From a virus: a stretch of DNA of 30,186 nt. The notes beneath the pieces are model-generated. The model was not told the DNA's origin. It did not search any database and worked only from the letters and a program-made list of their open reading frames with translations. The DNA is taken from positions 1 to 30,186 of the IMG/VR virus record IMGVR_UViG_3300020475_000543; one strand, given 5' to 3'. Shown one piece after another: positions 9,302-17,922 of this stretch. The position numbers were made by a program, and so were the translations under genes. Each line of letters begins with the position of its first letter. The first letter of the stretch is position 1.

Positions 9302-9550
9302 ATGGCACAATCGTCTTGGGGATCGGCAATATTTTCCACCCCTACATCACCACATTTATCTACTAAGCCAGTAGTTCTTACTACTGATACCTTTGAAGCC
9401 CAAAGAAGAAAGATCAATCAGATCTCAACTAACGTGGGTGACGTTGGACAACTTTCTGGCAACTTTGCAAATCTTGTTGCAGCTGTTAATGCTTTCCAGG
9501 CTGGTGTTTCAGAAGATGATGTCATTGCACTTACAATCGCACTAGGATAA
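9302..9550 (+). CDS. Small conserved-type structural-region protein, unknown function
   Basis: An 82-residue protein starting one base after the stop of the 2810-aa gene, without a clear Shine-Dalgarno, so it is probably translated by re-initiation. The N-terminus is Ser/Thr/Pro-rich ('SSWGSAIFSTPTSPHLS'). The middle 'FEAQRRKINQISTNVGDV' is helical and polar. The C-terminus is Ala/Val-rich with a possible short helix. I do not recognise a family. Its place between two structural genes and similar codon use suggest a small virion or fibre-assembly component, but nothing in the sequence fixes the role. Confidence 0.75.
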   Translation: MAQSSWGSAIFSTPTSPHLSTKPVVLTTDTFEAQRRKINQISTNVGDVGQLSGNFANLVAAVNAFQAGVSEDDVIALTIALG

Positions 9551-9554
9551 CAAA

Positions 9555-9950
9555 ATGGCAAGTAAATTTAGATCAGCATCCAAGACAGCAGTGGGTCTGG
9601 GACTAACACCAATCTATAACCTAGAATTAGGAACTGGACAGACTGATAAACAAACTGTTCTTGTTGGTGTTACCTTATGTAACATCACTTCTGCTGCTAT
9701 CAATGCTTCAGTAAAGATTGATAGACCTGCTGTTAGTTTGACAGTTTCAGGGCAGAATCCAGTGTCAACTGAAGATGTTTGGTTATGTAAAAATATCCCT
9801 ATTCCTGCAGGGTCATCGTTAGAAATTATGTCAGGAAACAAAGTTGTTCTAGCATATAATGTTGCGTCAGGTGCTGGAGATTCGGTACAGGCGCAATCAT
9901 CAACTGCTTCGTCATTGGATGTCATTCTAAGTTACATGGAGATTAGCTAA
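9555..9950 (+). CDS. Small beta-rich structural protein, unknown function
   Basis: A 131-residue protein with a good Shine-Dalgarno (AGGA, 9544-9547) before the ATG. It is beta-strand rich: 'TVLVGVTLCNITSAAINASV' is followed by 'PIPAGSSLEIMSGNKVVLAY' and a C-terminal strand 'SLDVILSYMEIS'. Small proteins of this pattern (an external-interaction strand, a central 'IPAGSSLEI' turn, a final '(V)ILSYxEI') occur among tail genes of marine T4-like phages; that is recalled similarity, not a search. It ends in a TAATG overlap with the fibre gene at 9950, implying coupled translation. It is probably a minor virion or fibre-attachment protein. Confidence 0.75.
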   Translation: MASKFRSASKTAVGLGLTPIYNLELGTGQTDKQTVLVGVTLCNITSAAINASVKIDRPAVSLTVSGQNPVSTEDVWLCKNIPIPAGSSLEIMSGNKVVLAYNVASGAGDSVQAQSSTASSLDVILSYMEIS

Positions 9951-12253
9951 TGCCATATGTAGGTTATGGTGTAGAAAATAGCACCATTGATTTAGCAGAA
10001 CAGGTAATAACTGCTTCTGGAGGTCTAACAGAAACTTTATCAAGATCTGTAAACGAAGATACAGAACTATTAGTATTTGTCAACAATGTCCTAAAAGATA
10101 CCACCACTTATGAGATTGGTGGAACTCTTAGGAATGAGTTGACTTTTACTACTTCTCCAACTGCAGGAGAAATTATTCTTGTCAGATATCTTCAGAAGAG
10201 TGTTGATATTGTATCAGTTGCTCCTTCTGGAGTAAATACATGGCAAGGTAGAACTGGTGCAGTCAATCTAACATCTACTGATTTGAATGATCTAGTAGAT
10301 GCTGCAGCAGTAAAAGAGAATGCTATTGGAATATCTGAATTATCTTCCAGTTCAACAAATAACTCAGTAAGAGCAGTAAGTAATATTCATATAAAAGATG
10401 ATGCAGTAACTTCTGAAAAGGTTCAGAGCTCTTCTAGTTCAAATAGTAACAGAGCAATTGGTACTGATCATATTAAAACTAATGCAGTAACTGGTGATAA
10501 AATTCCTGATGATACAATTGATCCTAAAAAATTAGCACTAAAATATGCTGATGAGACTGCTGCAAATGCTGCTGGTCTTGTAGAAGGTGATATCTATTAT
10601 GATGAAACATTAGATGAACTAAGATATAATAATGGTAGTGGATGGCAAGATGTTCAGATAGGTGGAACCACAACAGACGTTGGTGACTTACCACTGAATA
10701 CAACATATACAGGAATTAGATATGCTCCTGATATTACAACAACAGAAAATTTAACAGTAAATCCTTCTTCAGCACATGCTTATACCTTCTGTGATAATCT
10801 CACAGTTGATAATGGTCATGTTTTAGATATTGCAAATGGAAAGAATTTGAAGGTTGGTGTATTTGCAAACTTAGGTGGATTCACTGGAGGAACAATTGGT
10901 GGTGGAGGTAGTAGTACATCTATACCAGAACTTACGGATGTTACTGTAAGTGGACCATCAGTCAAGCAAGTCTTACGTTACAATGGAAGTGAATGGGTAA
11001 ATACACAACTAACATATAGCGATCTTAGTGGTCAACCATTTACTCAGGTACAAGCAGATTGGAATCAAACAGAAACAACTCATCTGTCTTATATCAATAA
11101 CAAACCAACTATAGTAACTCCAAACTCTTCTCCAACATTTACGGATCTTACTGTCAGTGGAAATTTACAGGTTCTTGGAACAACTACTCAGAACAATGTT
11201 ACTACTCTAAATGTCAGTAATAATGAATTAGTATTGAATGATAATGTTGGAATCTATGAAGGTAATGCTACTAATGGATCTGCAGTTGTTACTAATATAG
11301 GATCTACTTCTGCTATTACTCAAGGAGCAACAGTTACTATTGATAGTAATGGAGGATCTCTAACACTATCTGGATCTGCAACTGTTGCATCTATTGATAG
11401 TGCAACACAGATAACTCTGAATGTAAACTTTGGTGGTAGTGGTAGTGCTACAGGAATCAAATTATCAATACCAACAGCACCATCTGCTAATGCTTCAGTT
11501 GTAGTAGAACGTTCTGCATCAAATGATGTAAGAGTTAGATGGAATGAAACATCCGATAGATGGGAGTTTACTAATGATGGTACAACATATACCAACATTC
11601 CTCTTCCTTCAGAATATGGTGATTACAATAACCTTCAGAATCTTCCAAACCTTGCTGCTCAACAACAACAAGTAGATTGGAATTCTACTACTGGTGTTAC
11701 TTCAATTGCTAATAAACCAAATATTCCAGATTATCTTGGTGAGTTATCAAACGTATCAACTGCTGCTGGTATTAATAACAGTCCAACTATTACAACTGGA
11801 TATGTATTGAAGTGGAATGGTAGTGCTTGGGCTCCTGCTGCTGAAGCTGGTGCATCTGGTGGTGGTACTACAGGTCTTCAAAGTAGAACAGATGTTGCAA
11901 TTGCATCTTCTTCTTTAGATAATGATGCTACAGATTCAAACGTCAATGCAACTGGATATAAGTCTTATGTATTGTTAGCAATAACAACTGATGCAGATGC
12001 GTGGGTTCGAGTTTATTCAACTGCTGCTGCTAGACTTGCAGATCTAAATAGATCTGAGGGTACTGATCCATTACCAGGATCGGGTGTAATTGCTGAAGTT
12101 AGAGTAAATGGAACTCAGATGATTTCTCCAGGAACCATCGGTTTCAACTTTGAAACTGCACCAGTGAATACAATATATCTTTCTGTAACAAACAGAAGTG
12201 GTTCGACTCAACAAATAACAACAACACTTAAGGTTATACAACTAGAGGCATAA
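9950..12253 (+). CDS. Tail-fibre-like structural protein
   Basis: A 767-residue protein whose ATG overlaps the previous stop. The N-terminal ~115 residues ('ELLVFVNNVLKDTTTYEI', 'GEIILVRYLQKS') form a module also present in the 321-aa protein at 16953 and typical of T4-like marine phage fibre N-termini. Next come a 'NIHIKDDAVTSEKVQ' / 'DHIKTNAVTGDKIPDDTI' repeat, a Gly-rich stretch, two 'QVDWN...NKP' motifs (near 11056 and 11671), and a 'LTVSGNLQVLGTTTQ...' cassette shared with the 326-aa protein at 14750. The final ~130 residues form a separate beta domain. No S74 peptidase or other enzymatic motif is seen. A trimeric tail-fibre subunit is likely; receptor specificity cannot be inferred. Confidence 0.8.
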   Translation: MPYVGYGVENSTIDLAEQVITASGGLTETLSRSVNEDTELLVFVNNVLKDTTTYEIGGTLRNELTFTTSPTAGEIILVRYLQKSVDIVSVAPSGVNTWQGRTGAVNLTSTDLNDLVDAAAVKENAIGISELSSSSTNNSVRAVSNIHIKDDAVTSEKVQSSSSSNSNRAIGTDHIKTNAVTGDKIPDDTIDPKKLALKYADETAANAAGLVEGDIYYDETLDELRYNNGSGWQDVQIGGTTTDVGDLPLNTTYTGIRYAPDITTTENLTVNPSSAHAYTFCDNLTVDNGHVLDIANGKNLKVGVFANLGGFTGGTIGGGGSSTSIPELTDVTVSGPSVKQVLRYNGSEWVNTQLTYSDLSGQPFTQVQADWNQTETTHLSYINNKPTIVTPNSSPTFTDLTVSGNLQVLGTTTQNNVTTLNVSNNELVLNDNVGIYEGNATNGSAVVTNIGSTSAITQGATVTIDSNGGSLTLSGSATVASIDSATQITLNVNFGGSGSATGIKLSIPTAPSANASVVVERSASNDVRVRWNETSDRWEFTNDGTTYTNIPLPSEYGDYNNLQNLPNLAAQQQQVDWNSTTGVTSIANKPNIPDYLGELSNVSTAAGINNSPTITTGYVLKWNGSAWAPAAEAGASGGGTTGLQSRTDVAIASSSLDNDATDSNVNATGYKSYVLLAITTDADAWVRVYSTAAARLADLNRSEGTDPLPGSGVIAEVRVNGTQMISPGTIGFNFETAPVNTIYLSVTNRSGSTQQITTTLKVIQLEA

Positions 12254-12255
12254 GG

Positions 12256-14118
12256 ATGGCAGTCACCAAGACAGAATTTAACGTCAACAGTGGAAACGCT
12301 GGATGGACAGCTCAACAAGTTTTAGATACGCTAGAAACAGCGTTGGGTCCTACTGGTGCTGGACACCATAGTGGTGCTTCTACTAGTGGAACACTAAGAA
12401 AAATTGTAAAACCAACTGACGGATGGGATCAGCTTGGTGGTCAAGTTCCTATCGCCACTCAGAGTACTCCAGATAGAACATGGAATTCAGATTATACTGA
12501 TACTGGAACTTACTATAATGAATGGGATTATACAGATCCTTCACCCCCAAGTGGAGGTACTGCATGTGCAATTACTGTAAGAAGATATGGTTCGATTCAT
12601 CAAAGTTCCTACCAAGGTCAAACTGTCGGTGTATTTGTAAAGACTCCTGGTTCTGGTTACACCAATGGTTATGCTCTTACAATTCCAGCAGCTAATATTG
12701 GTGGAACAGGTGCTACAGATATTGTATTTGGTACAAATAGTGCAACTGTAGCAGAAATCAAAGTATTGACTACTCAAGGTGGAACTTCTAATTGGTGGTG
12801 GAAAGATACTGATGCTCATGCAAATCATGGTAGTTGGGCTTCGCAGATCAAATCTGGTGTTTGTAGAGTAACAAATGATGCTGCTAAATCTTATGGAACA
12901 ACATATTATTCATTTAGTATAGTCGAACCAGGCAGCAGCAGACCTGGACTTATATGTTTCAAATCAGCAGTAGGATTTGATTCAACTTTAACGAATCATG
13001 GAAGTGGTAGTTCACATGGATATCAAGGAGGGTTCACAGGAGAAGTTGGGATGGATAATTTTGGAACGGATTACCTTCAAACAGTAGGTAATGGATCAGT
13101 TCCTGCATCAGGAAAAACTTTGGGTGCTATATCTCGTAGTAGTCTCGCATCACGTATTAGATTTATACCACAATGTTTTACAGACACTACAACTGGATTG
13201 CCTACTTCAAGTAATAACTATGGATCATATGGTGCTTCTTTAGTAAGAGGATTTTGTAGAGCAACTACCCCAAAAGATTACCCAATAAAAATTGTAACCT
13301 ATAAAGCAGATGCTACTCAGGACAATAGATATTGTATTATTCAATTCCAACAAGTAGTAGCTGGAGATGTTGAAACTTACTTAACATTTTCTTTGAATGT
13401 AGGAACTCAATGGGGTCAAAATATTTGGGATTTGGATCATGTATTCCAAGGTGGATTATCATTCTATAGAGATACTGCTAGACCAACAAAAGGTACAGCA
13501 ACTGTTGCATCTTCAGAAAGTGCTGATGTTGTTGCTATATCAACTACGGATTGTGTACAGGATAAGAATCATGATTATTCAGATAATATGCCCAATCATT
13601 TTGCTGGAAATCCAGTGACATCATCTACAAGAATGAGAGAATGTTTATATGGATATGATAAGTATGATCCTGCGTATGGGCAACATTCACCACATGATTG
13701 GAGAGAAGATCATTATCTATGCAACTTTGCTGGTAGGGATTCAAATGATGGTGGTTTAGATAGATACGATTCTACTGAAATAAGACAGTATCATAGAAAT
13801 GATACTTTTGATAAAATAATTTACAATAGTGTAAATTATAAGGTAGATGCTGCTGCTAATTTCCATAAACCAATAAAAGGTTTACCTATAAGCTCCAACA
13901 TGTTCCCATGTCCATATTATCTTCCAGACGATTTTGTAATGATTCAATTAGCAGTTACTCCTGGAGCAACTGTGGTTAAATCTGGAGATACTATTACTGT
14001 CAGTGGTAGTGAGGTTTATACTGTTGTTGAATGTTCTGGTTCAACTAACCAGACTTTATATGATAATGCTAGTGTTACTGTTAGTACATGGATATGCTTC
14101 TGTGCTAGGACAACCTAA
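12256..14118 (+). CDS. Large virion structural protein, probable tail/fibre component
   Basis: A 620-residue protein following the fibre gene by two bases, with GAGG (12245-12248) as possible ribosome-binding site. The N-terminus 'MAVTKTEFNVNSGNAGWTAQ' leads into a 'TVGVFVKTPGSGYTNGYALT' beta module of the same 'GSGYxxGxxLT' type as in the partial gene at 1-659. The middle contains many aromatic and His residues ('GTSNWWWKDTDAHANHGSW', 'YDKYDPAYGQHSPHDW'). The C-terminus is Ser/Thr-rich beta ending in 'WICFCARTT'. No catalytic motif is recognised. Its place among fibre genes and its composition indicate a virion protein; a tail-surface or adhesin role is an inference. It ends in a TAATG overlap with the next gene. 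Confidence 0.75.
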   Translation: MAVTKTEFNVNSGNAGWTAQQVLDTLETALGPTGAGHHSGASTSGTLRKIVKPTDGWDQLGGQVPIATQSTPDRTWNSDYTDTGTYYNEWDYTDPSPPSGGTACAITVRRYGSIHQSSYQGQTVGVFVKTPGSGYTNGYALTIPAANIGGTGATDIVFGTNSATVAEIKVLTTQGGTSNWWWKDTDAHANHGSWASQIKSGVCRVTNDAAKSYGTTYYSFSIVEPGSSRPGLICFKSAVGFDSTLTNHGSGSSHGYQGGFTGEVGMDNFGTDYLQTVGNGSVPASGKTLGAISRSSLASRIRFIPQCFTDTTTGLPTSSNNYGSYGASLVRGFCRATTPKDYPIKIVTYKADATQDNRYCIIQFQQVVAGDVETYLTFSLNVGTQWGQNIWDLDHVFQGGLSFYRDTARPTKGTATVASSESADVVAISTTDCVQDKNHDYSDNMPNHFAGNPVTSSTRMRECLYGYDKYDPAYGQHSPHDWREDHYLCNFAGRDSNDGGLDRYDSTEIRQYHRNDTFDKIIYNSVNYKVDAAANFHKPIKGLPISSNMFPCPYYLPDDFVMIQLAVTPGATVVKSGDTITVSGSEVYTVVECSGSTNQTLYDNASVTVSTWICFCARTT

Positions 14119-14441
14119 TGGCAAATCTTACGATTGCAACAGATCTAACATTGACTGAGGCTGGTGATGGCACTCCATCAAATCCAGGAATTAGTGGTGG
14201 AACTCAGTTGCTCACAACTTATAATAAGAATAATATGAGTTCTGCTGCAAGAATGTATGATGCTGTAGTTCATGAAAATTATAATTGGTCTACTATTCAA
14301 AATATTCTTTATAAAGAATCCATTTCATATGAAGATAAAAAAACTTTATCTTCATCAGTAACGAGAAGAGGAAGAAGAAAGGTACGAGGAATTCTTTATC
14401 CACGTGGATCTTATATTCCTTATAGAAGGAGACTAAGATAA
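14118..14441 (+). CDS. Small protein with basic C-terminus; paralogue of the next gene
   Basis: A 107-residue protein overlapping both neighbours by TAATG junctions. The first ~45 residues ('MANLTIATDLTLTEAGDGTP') align by eye with the start of the following 93-aa protein ('MAALTIITELVLTTAVDGTP'), as do 'NNMSSAARMYD' / 'TNISSAVGMND' and a late 'SSSV'. Its C-terminal third differs, being strongly basic ('VTRRGRRKVRGILYPRG', 'YRRRLR'). No family is recognised. It is probably a small structural protein that arose by tandem duplication; the basic tail might bind DNA or an acidic partner, which is speculative. Confidence 0.7.
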   Translation: MANLTIATDLTLTEAGDGTPSNPGISGGTQLLTTYNKNNMSSAARMYDAVVHENYNWSTIQNILYKESISYEDKKTLSSSVTRRGRRKVRGILYPRGSYIPYRRRLR

Positions 14442-14722
14442 TGGCTGCTCTTACTATTATAACAGAATTGGTATTGACAACTGCTGTTGATGGTACTCCG
14501 TCAAATACAAGTAATGGTGGTACATTACCAGCAACCGTATTTGATAAAACTAATATCAGTTCTGCTGTAGGTATGAATGATGGTTCATATACTCAGAATG
14601 ATCTTACATCTTCCGATATGTCATCAGGTACTCTTACTGCAGCAGATCTCTCATATGCTAGAGGTTTTAGTAGTTCAGTTCGCTATGGTCAAATATTCCC
14701 AAGAACCGTTTACGGTAACTAA
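14441..14722 (+). CDS. Small structural-region protein; paralogue of the preceding gene
   Basis: A 93-residue protein translated from the TAATG overlap at 14441. It shares the N-terminal half of the preceding 107-aa protein (see that entry). Its C-terminal half is acidic/polar and ends 'ARGFSSSVRYGQIFPRTVYG', lacking the run of Arg/Lys. The remaining gap to the next gene (14723-14749) is 27 bases and contains only a weak AGG ribosome-binding site and an imperfect late-motif-like 'actaaata' overlapping the stop codon. Function is unknown; the context suggests a minor virion component. Confidence 0.7.
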   Translation: MAALTIITELVLTTAVDGTPSNTSNGGTLPATVFDKTNISSAVGMNDGSYTQNDLTSSDMSSGTLTAADLSYARGFSSSVRYGQIFPRTVYGN

Positions 14723-14749
14723 ATAAACTTATAACAGGTATTACAGTCA

Positions 14750-15730
14750 ATGTCATCACTTAGAGTAAACACCATTACTGACCTTGCTGGCACAGGTGCT
14801 CCAACAGCAACTTATGGTATAACTGGAGCTATCAGTGCTGCTACACAGTTGGCATTAACTAGTCAAGGAAATAAGGTAAGATTCAATTTTGCAAATCTAG
14901 GAGGATTGCCAGATGCGGGAACGTATGGTGGTATGTTCGCCAAAACTGATGATACGAATAAAGCGTATTTTTCAAATGGAACTAACTGGAAAGAACTAAT
15001 CAGTGAAGTAGGTGGTCAGACTATTCAAGGTGCTCTCACTGTAACAGGTAATCTTACTGTACAAGGCACTACAACTAGAATCAATACAACCGATTTAGAT
15101 GTCTCTGATTCTATAATAAGACTAAGAACTGGTCAGAGTGTTTCTGCTGGAGTAGGTGGTATATCTGTTGTTCAAACTACTGACGCTTCAAGTGCAGTTA
15201 CTTCAGAAAGAACAATACGTTATAACAATACTGGTTCTAAGTGGGAAATAACTAATGATGGAACTAATTTCTTAGAGGTTTCTACTGGTGACTCATCCAG
15301 TAAAGCAGATCTTGCAACAGCTAATACCTTTGCTGGTAATAACACATTTACAGGTCGTGTAGATTTTCAAGATATAAGAGAAACAGTTACAGATATAACT
15401 CTAAGTTCAGATGCAGGAACTGCTAATTATACATCTGGAGAAATATTTTATATTGATGCATCTGGAGCTGGTGCAAACCTAACAATAGATGCAACTAATA
15501 TTCCTACTGATAATGGTAAGATATTGAACCTTACATTTATTGTTTCTCAAGGTGGTACTGGAAGAACGATTGGAACATTCAAGATTGATGGAACTACAAT
15601 AACAGTAAAGAATATAGGAGCCGCAGCACCTACTCCAACAAATAGTGCTATAGATGTTTTCTCATATAGTTTATTGAGAAGAGGTGATGCATGGACAGTA
15701 CTTGCAGGAAATGCAGTAAACTTCGCTTAA
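14750..15730 (+). CDS. Tail-fibre-like structural protein
   Basis: A 326-residue protein. Residues ~1-85 ('MSSLRVNTITDLAGTGAPTA', 'GMFAKTDDTNKAYFSNGTNW') form an attachment-type N-terminus. Residues ~92-170 carry the cassette 'LTVTGNLTVQGTTTRINTTD' followed by 'TIRYNNTGSKWEITNDG'. The same order occurs in the 767-aa fibre ('LTVSGNLQVLGTTTQ', then 'VRVRWNETSDRWEFTNDG'). The C-terminal ~130 residues are a beta domain ending 'SYSLLRRGDAWTVLAGNAV', a typical phage fibre-shaft/tip pattern. No lectin or enzymatic signature is seen. It is probably a short tail-fibre or fibre-collar subunit. Confidence 0.78.
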   Translation: MSSLRVNTITDLAGTGAPTATYGITGAISAATQLALTSQGNKVRFNFANLGGLPDAGTYGGMFAKTDDTNKAYFSNGTNWKELISEVGGQTIQGALTVTGNLTVQGTTTRINTTDLDVSDSIIRLRTGQSVSAGVGGISVVQTTDASSAVTSERTIRYNNTGSKWEITNDGTNFLEVSTGDSSSKADLATANTFAGNNTFTGRVDFQDIRETVTDITLSSDAGTANYTSGEIFYIDASGAGANLTIDATNIPTDNGKILNLTFIVSQGGTGRTIGTFKIDGTTITVKNIGAAAPTPTNSAIDVFSYSLLRRGDAWTVLAGNAVNFA

Positions 15731-15741
15731 GGAATTAGATC

Positions 15742-16932
15742 ATGCCACTTTTATCTAGAACAGGATCAGTATATGGAAGTATGTTGCCTATTGGTAGGGC
15801 AGCAGGTGGGGGACCTTGGGAAAATGATGGATCAACTTGGAGTAGTTATGTAAGTGGTGGTCCATTTGATATTGCAAAGACAAAGGCATTTGATACTGCT
15901 CATGGTACTGTTAATGAAGGAGATTGTCTGAGAACAACAAACAATGCTCCTATGGTTACTATGGATCTATCAGGTAATCCACAGTGGATAGATGAAAGTA
16001 TATACATTGCAGCGAATACTGATTATTCTTCTTGGATGGAAATTACTGTTGATGGAACTGTATATACACAAACTCCGTCAAATGGAAAATATACTTGGAA
16101 CCTCAGTGGATCTCTTACACAGGTTAGAATACAGAATGATAATGTCAATGGTAGAACATACTTAGAGGGAATAAAAATTGATGGTCAGTGGATGGTTGAT
16201 GGACTTACTGGACAATATGATCCACTACCTTCTGTTGATTTCAATGGAGTTGATCAGAGTTTAGAGATGGCAGCAACAAATGGTAATTTGAATTTTGCTG
16301 CTGATGTTCCAGTTACAATTGAATTTTTTGTCAAGTTGGATACTTTTACACAAGACGATCATCCTTATCAAACTATGGTAGGAAGATGGCACGGTAGTAA
16401 TGGTTATTGTTGGTTGATTGATACTGATGCTGGTCAAGGTGACGTTAACCTTTATCTTGGTAATGTAAGTGGTGGTTACGTTGGATCTATTCATGCTCCT
16501 AATAACAGTATCCCCGACAGAGGTTGGCATCATATAGCTTGTGTCAAGATAAGTAATGCTACATCAAATTCTGGAAAGATTTATGTTGATGGTAGTGAAG
16601 TAGCATCTGGTAATTGGCAATGGGGTAACACTAATACAGCAACAGATGTACAGGTAGGAAATAATAATACTAATCATGGTTCTTCTCTTAATGGGCATAT
16701 ATCTAATTTCAGAGTAACTGTTGGTCAAGCACTTTATACTTCTAATTTTACAGCACCAACATCACCTCTTACAACTACTTCTCAAGGAGCAACTGCTTCT
16801 AATGTGAAAATTTTAATGTGTCAAGATACTGATCCTACAGTTGGAGCAGTAACCACAGGAACGATTACAAATCTTGGAAGTACTCCAACAGCAAAGGATA
16901 GTCCATTCCCTGCTTCATATTACAGTAGTTAA
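15742..16932 (+). CDS. Virion protein with LamG/concanavalin-like lectin domain
   Basis: A 396-residue protein with a strong ribosome-binding site AAGGA (15729-15733) overlapping the previous stop. After a Gly-rich N-terminus ('YGSMLPIGRAAGGGPWENDG') and a beta region, residues ~164-335 show a LamG-type jelly roll: 'SVDFNGVDQSLEM', 'PVTIEFFVKLD', 'RGWHHIACVKIS', 'GKIYVDGSEVASG', 'LNGHISNFRVTVGQALY'. The 'WHHIAxVK...GKIYVDG' core and the 'ISNFRVxxGxALYxxNF' end are characteristic of LamG domains in marine phage tail proteins. Such domains usually bind carbohydrate. The C-terminus (~340-396) is a conserved-looking 'LTTTSQG...VKILMCQD' extension common after these domains. A host-surface glycan-binding tail protein is the likely role. 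Confidence 0.85.
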   Translation: MPLLSRTGSVYGSMLPIGRAAGGGPWENDGSTWSSYVSGGPFDIAKTKAFDTAHGTVNEGDCLRTTNNAPMVTMDLSGNPQWIDESIYIAANTDYSSWMEITVDGTVYTQTPSNGKYTWNLSGSLTQVRIQNDNVNGRTYLEGIKIDGQWMVDGLTGQYDPLPSVDFNGVDQSLEMAATNGNLNFAADVPVTIEFFVKLDTFTQDDHPYQTMVGRWHGSNGYCWLIDTDAGQGDVNLYLGNVSGGYVGSIHAPNNSIPDRGWHHIACVKISNATSNSGKIYVDGSEVASGNWQWGNTNTATDVQVGNNNTNHGSSLNGHISNFRVTVGQALYTSNFTAPTSPLTTTSQGATASNVKILMCQDTDPTVGAVTTGTITNLGSTPTAKDSPFPASYYSS

Positions 16933-16952
16933 CTAAATAAAAGGAAAAAGCT

Positions 16953-17918
16953 ATGGCTTATATTGGTAATATACCAAAGACAGGTAATCAAAGAAAAATT
17001 GATTTTCCATTAGATAGAGTTGGAGGAGGTGCTGGATTCAACGGTTCTTCCCTGCAATTTTATCTAAAGGTTGGTGGTGATCCAGTATATCCAGGTGCTT
17101 ATCAAGTTCTTGTTGTGATCAATGGTGTCATAAAGGAACCAGCAAATCATTATAATATCAATAATGATCTGTTAGTATTCACTGCAGGAAATGCTCCACA
17201 AAGTTCAGATACTTTCTTTGCAGTAGTTCTTGGTGATCGTCTTGATGTTGGAACCGTTTCTGATGCAAGTATAATCGCAACTAAGATTGTTGATGGAACA
17301 ATCACAAATGATAAAATTGGTAATCTGCAAATTGATGCCAATAAGTTGGCTAATGATTCCGTCCAAACGGTTAAGATCAAAGACAATAATGTAACCGCAG
17401 CTAAGTTAGATCAGACTACTGGTGCAGTTACACCTCCCACATTGAATCTTGGAGGATATGCTCCTAGTTCATTACCTAATGCACAAAGGGTTGGTCAAAT
17501 CGCTGCGGATACAAACGGTGATTATTATCTTACAAAAGAAGTAAGTGGATCAGTTGCGTGGACACCACTAGTAAATCAAGAGACTATTCTGTCTTATGTT
17601 GGATATGGTTCCGCAGTAAACACGTCTACATTTACTATTGACGGAAGCACTAACAAACTAAATAGCAATTATATGCTAGACAGCACAGCTGGTGCATATA
17701 CTATTAATATTTCAGCTGCTCCTACTATAGGAAGTTTCATCAGATTGGTTGATGTTACAAATAAATGGAGTATAAATAATATTACTGTGGATGCTAGTGC
17801 GTCAAGCAAAGAATTCAAAGATTATTTGGATTCAGTAGACTCAGAACTTCTTCTTGACACTAATGGTTGGGAAGTTCTTCTTGTATATAATGGAGTAAAC
17901 TGGAAAATAGTTACATAA
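16953..17918 (+). CDS. Tail-fibre-like structural protein
   Basis: A 321-residue protein with a strong AAGGA site (16941-16945). The N-terminus 'MAYIGNIPKTGNQRKIDFPL' and 'YQVLVVINGVIKEPANHYNI' match the fibre-attachment module seen less clearly at the start of the 767-aa fibre. Residues ~105-150 contain 'IVDGTITNDKIGNLQIDANK', a 'xxGxIxxxKI' repeat typical of coiled fibre segments. The C-terminal half is beta-rich and ends 'SELLLDTNGWEVLLVYNG'. No enzymatic or lectin motif is seen. It is likely a tail-fibre or tail-collar fibre. It contains an exact TATAAATA at 17771-17778, inside the coding frame. Confidence 0.8.
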   Translation: MAYIGNIPKTGNQRKIDFPLDRVGGGAGFNGSSLQFYLKVGGDPVYPGAYQVLVVINGVIKEPANHYNINNDLLVFTAGNAPQSSDTFFAVVLGDRLDVGTVSDASIIATKIVDGTITNDKIGNLQIDANKLANDSVQTVKIKDNNVTAAKLDQTTGAVTPPTLNLGGYAPSSLPNAQRVGQIAADTNGDYYLTKEVSGSVAWTPLVNQETILSYVGYGSAVNTSTFTIDGSTNKLNSNYMLDSTAGAYTINISAAPTIGSFIRLVDVTNKWSINNITVDASASSKEFKDYLDSVDSELLLDTNGWEVLLVYNGVNWKIVT

Positions 17919-17922
17919 AGCT

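Noticed and set aside
9614-9925. Reverse-strand open frame of 103 codons
   Set aside because: Fully antisense to the 131-aa gene, which has a good ribosome-binding site and operon-like spacing; composition is not protein-like.
14719-16940. Repeated 'aactaaata' at the gene junctions near 14719 and 16930 as a regulatory motif
   Set aside because: Both copies include the stop codon of the preceding gene and differ from the late motif at a key position; two copies are not enough evidence.
17771-17778. Exact TATAAATA as a promoter for the 126-aa gene
   Set aside because: It is 145 bases upstream, within the conserved-looking end of a fibre gene, with no other support; a chance match is likely.
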